The notes beneath the pieces are model-generated. The model was not told where the DNA came from. It did not search any database and was given only the letters and a program-made list of their open reading frames with translations. Made by a program: the position numbers and the translations under genes. Positions 61,553-64,000 of a stretch of DNA of 64,000 nt are shown piece after piece. The stretch comes from Isochrysis galbana (lineage: Eukaryota; Haptophyta; Isochrysidales; Isochrysidaceae). The stretch lies in NCBI GenBank assembly GCA_018136815.1, contig CM030936.1, positions 372,001 to 436,000 on the forward strand, given 5' to 3'. Numbering within the stretch: position 1 is the first letter of the stretch; each line of letters opens with the position of its first letter.

Positions 61553-62640
61553 CAGCTACTAGCTGCAGCTACTTACAAGATGATGAAAAAATTAAGTTCA
61601 CTTTTTGAGGGTTTGGTCGGGCCCGTTTTCTTTCGTTTACATATTAATAGTCGCATGTTTTAACCCTCGTGCATGCCTAAAATCCCCAAAAAAGGGGACT
61701 GGCATTCGGGTCGGGGCGCCCGAACGACAGAATTCTTGTGCCGGACCATGTGTACATAGGCAGATTAGACCCCCCAAAGAGCCTAGCACATGTGAATGAA
61801 GTTATAGTGACATTTGAGAGCTGCGAAATCGACGAAAACGCGAAAACCGCCCAAAAATGGCGAAAACCCCCAATAATGATACACTGTACACTGTGGCAAG
61901 AAAAGGGCCTTTTAACTTTTAAAAGGGGGTCTACCAGCCACCGCCCCTCAAAAACAAAACCTAGGCCCTTCCTCTGGCTATGGCGATCTGGCCCGCAGCC
62001 TCTCCTCCGCTCCCGACTGTCAATTGCGAAAGGAGAGGGCCGGCCACGGCAATCTATTTAAAGTGAGGCGGGGAAGAACTTACATCTCATCAGAAGGTGG
62101 AAGTCAGCGCGGCTGTTATCTGAGGGCGTCCGTCTGGTAAATCAACGATTTGGAGCCATTTTATCCACGAAAATGACAAAAAAACACCAAGGATCCACAT
62201 AAGAGAAAGGGCAGTTTTCCCCGTTTCCTATAAGAGAACCTAAGCACTCCCGAGAGTCTCTCCCTCTCCTCTTCTTGTACAGTAAACACCTTCTTTATTA
62301 TTATGATTTTAACTATCTCTCTCCCCACCCGTCCTCCACCGAGGCAGGCAGCGTCGGGGCATCGGCAGCCGGTAGCGCGAGCTCCTCCCTCCCTCCCAAC
62401 CACCCAGCCAGGCATGAGAGGTGACCCTCTCGCCGAGTGCCAGGCAGAGGTGGTGCGGCTGCAAGCTGAGGTGCGAGAGGGCCGCGCCCGGGTGGCCCGC
62501 GCCCGGGTGGCCCGCGCCGAGAACGATCGCAAGTACTTCAGCTCAAAGTATGAGCAAATTCGGCGGCGGTGCCTCTTGCCGCTTCCCTTCCGTCCCCTCC
62601 GTTCCCATCTGAGGTAGTGGTAACCTCGGATCCGTCAAAG
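61553..62640. other. intergenic, partly AT-rich, with a coiled-coil-like frame
   Basis: 62414-62570 encodes MRGDPLAECQAEVVRLQAEVREGRARVARARVARAENDRKYFSSKYEQIRRR, which looks like a captured coiled-coil gene fragment with a small internal repeat (RVARARVARA). Otherwise nothing is recognised. Confidence 0.35.
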
Positions 62641-62910
62641 ACAAGAGGAAGAGACAAGCCTAACGAGTGTCGATTGGCGTTGGCGAATGCCACATTCACA
62701 TTCTATCCGTCCACCTTTGCGTCCACTCGAAGCTTTTGACCGAGAACGAGAGAAAGAAGAGAATTATAACGATAAATGCCTAACGAAACAGAAGAGACAA
62801 GCCTAACGAGTGTCGATTCGCGATTTGCGAATGCCACATTCATATTCTACATTCTACTATCCATCCACCTTTGACTTTGACTTTGACTTTGACCTTTGAC
62901 CTTTGAAGGT
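62641..62910. repeat. tandem duplication and (TTTGAC)n
   Basis: AGAGACAAGCCTAACGAGTG and the following 70 bp (GCGAATGCCACATTC...) occur at about 62651-62720 and again at about 62795-62865. A (CTTTGA)n run follows at 62872-62905. Confidence 0.75.
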
Positions 62911-63852
62911 GATAGTGATAGGTGATAGTAACCGTAACCGTAACCCGCGAGGCGAGTTTTCGGCCGATGCGCGGCATAAAAAGGCATCGAGCAGTGCTTT
63001 TTGCTTAAATACCCACTCTCCACTGTCCACTATCCACTGTAAACTAGTATTTTATAATTATAATTTTAAATTTAAAAGTTGGATAAAAATAAAATTTTAT
63101 TTATGGTCCTCTTTCGACGGAACGCGAGCTCAGGCACAGTGCCACAGTGGCAAAAAGGGGGAAACTGCCAACCACCGACCCTCGTCGGGGCCCGCCGGGG
63201 CTGCATCGATATCTGATCGCGCTCTCCTGCTAGCTGCTAGCTGCTAGGGGCTAGGGGCTAGGGGCTAGGGGGCGGTCAAATAACATTATTTTAACTTCTA
63301 ACGGTGTAGAAATGAAGAAGCCGGGATTGAGGAAATACACCGGGCGCCGTGTGTGCCCGATCTCGACGACATACGATACATCCGGATGGCGGACCCCACC
63401 ATGCGGCCACTCGGACACCCGGATAGCCACATAGCCATGCCAATCGGGCGGGCCGCTCCTTGTTCACGTGAATCACTTGAATAGGCAGGAGATCCTAGTA
63501 GAAGAGAGCTCCTGCGCCGCCGTTTCACTCGCCTTGCGTGCGTCGGCTCTCTGCTTCCCTCCCTCTCCTCTCGCTCTCTCGCTCTTGAACCTCCACAATC
63601 GCACGCCTCTCACGCCCCTTCCCTCTTCTCGCCTGCATCCTCCTCTCTCCCTCTCTCGCTGACAGTCCAGTTGACGGGCGTTGAGGCAGCTGTCAGTGCC
63701 GGTGCTCTCTCTCTCCCCCCCCGCTCCCTCCGGCCTCCCTACCAGCATCTCGTGGTGAAGTTTTGCGACTCTGCTTCGTTGTCTTTCTCTTCCCCGTGAA
63801 TTGCTCGCTGTCCCTCACAGTGAGTCCGCAGATTGCGCTCGCTACTGCTGCA
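62911..63852. other. intergenic with repeat C copy
   Basis: It contains a (CTAGGGG)n run at 63239-63270, repeat C copy 4 at 63266-63335 and an AT-rich stretch at 63040-63100. No gene seen. Confidence 0.4.
63266..63335 (+). repeat. dispersed repeat C, copy 4
   Basis: GGGCGGTCAAATAACATTAT then TTTTAACTTCTAACGGTG and GGGATTGAGG. More diverged than the copies at 45007 and 46150. Confidence 0.55.
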
Positions 63853-64000
63853 ATGAAGGCCTCATCCTCACTGCCTGTGCTCCCGGGCCGCGCGGCGCGC
63901 GAAGGCGGCCCATCAAGCGGTCGGATTGTGCCTCCACCGCCCCAGCTACCCACCGGCCATTTCGCTAGCTGGCGCGCTGCTCGCAGCGGCGCAGAAGAGC
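63853..64000 (+). CDS. possible gene start at right edge
   Basis: An ATG at 63853 opens 49 codons (MKASSSLPVLPGRAAREGG..., PPPPQLPTGHFASWRAARSGAEE) running off the window. The GC-rich third positions and CT-rich upstream leader resemble other gene starts here. No domain yet visible. Confidence 0.3.
   Translation, partial: MKASSSLPVLPGRAAREGGPSSGRIVPPPPQLPTGHFASWRAARSGAEE

Noticed and set aside
63239-63270. (CTAGGGG)n as telomere-like array
   Set aside because: Only four units next to a CTAGCTG run; more likely slippage.

Overview
This 64 kb window is nuclear DNA from a photosynthetic eukaryote, most likely an alga with a red-derived secondary plastid. Host genes are GC-rich and have short GT-AG introns. 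Several gene products belong to plastids: a VIPP1/PspA-type membrane protein with an N-terminal signal peptide, a PsbP-domain lumenal protein, and an unknown protein with a secretory leader. Donor sites of the GTGCGN type recur, and most introns are phase 0. I take this as a hint of a haptophyte (Emiliania/Chrysochromulina-like), but the sequence alone cannot fix the taxon.

Layout of recognisable host genes: start of a family-2 glycosyltransferase (1-219, minus, partial); RRM protein (4387-5646, plus); temptin-like/cytochrome b561-like remnant (7208-7828, plus) lying between AT-rich foreign-looking blocks; WW-domain protein (9425-9823, minus); proline-rich type II membrane protein (10652-11937, plus, apparent frameshift); VIPP1 (15825-17286, plus, five exons); aspartyl/asparaginyl beta-hydroxylase (20303-21013, plus, AT-rich, single exon); broken LRR gene (21144-22333, minus); PRMT-like methyltransferase (23051-24374, plus); last exons of a small lysine-rich protein (27551-27828, minus); R2R3 MYB (29364-31335, plus); AFG1-type ATPase (33728-35350, minus), head to head with a plastid-leader unknown (36403-38142, plus); LRR protein with a large novel C-terminal domain (41290-43473, minus); Pro/Ser-rich unknown (47593-49059, minus); LRR/F-box-like protein (54836-56787 or 57051, minus) preceded by an 80-residue membrane microprotein (56883-57125, minus); PsbP (59463-60302, minus); a possible gene start at the right edge.

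The rest is dominated by mobile DNA. Six insertions are bounded by target-site duplications that can be read directly: a 2.9 kb coding element (830-3724), two 758 bp non-coding elements (14456-15213 and 53332-54089), a 1.09 kb element (25612-26705), a 207 bp 5'-truncated tail (26823-27029) and a 928 bp terminal-inverted-repeat DNA transposon (60616-61543). A second inverted-repeat element of 776 bp lies at 18846-19621.

The most interesting signal is that the retroposon-like elements begin with a small hairpin (7-8 bp stem, usually a 4-nt loop). Its stem sequence differs between families but its pairing is kept by compensatory changes. Behind this hairpin come quite different bodies and 3' tails: T-rich TATTAAAAGG(T)n, (ATT)n, or AAGAAGA(T)n. 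Two of the elements encode related ORF1 proteins but different second proteins. This looks like a modular family of non-LTR retroposons, several of them apparently non-autonomous, sharing a structured 5' end.
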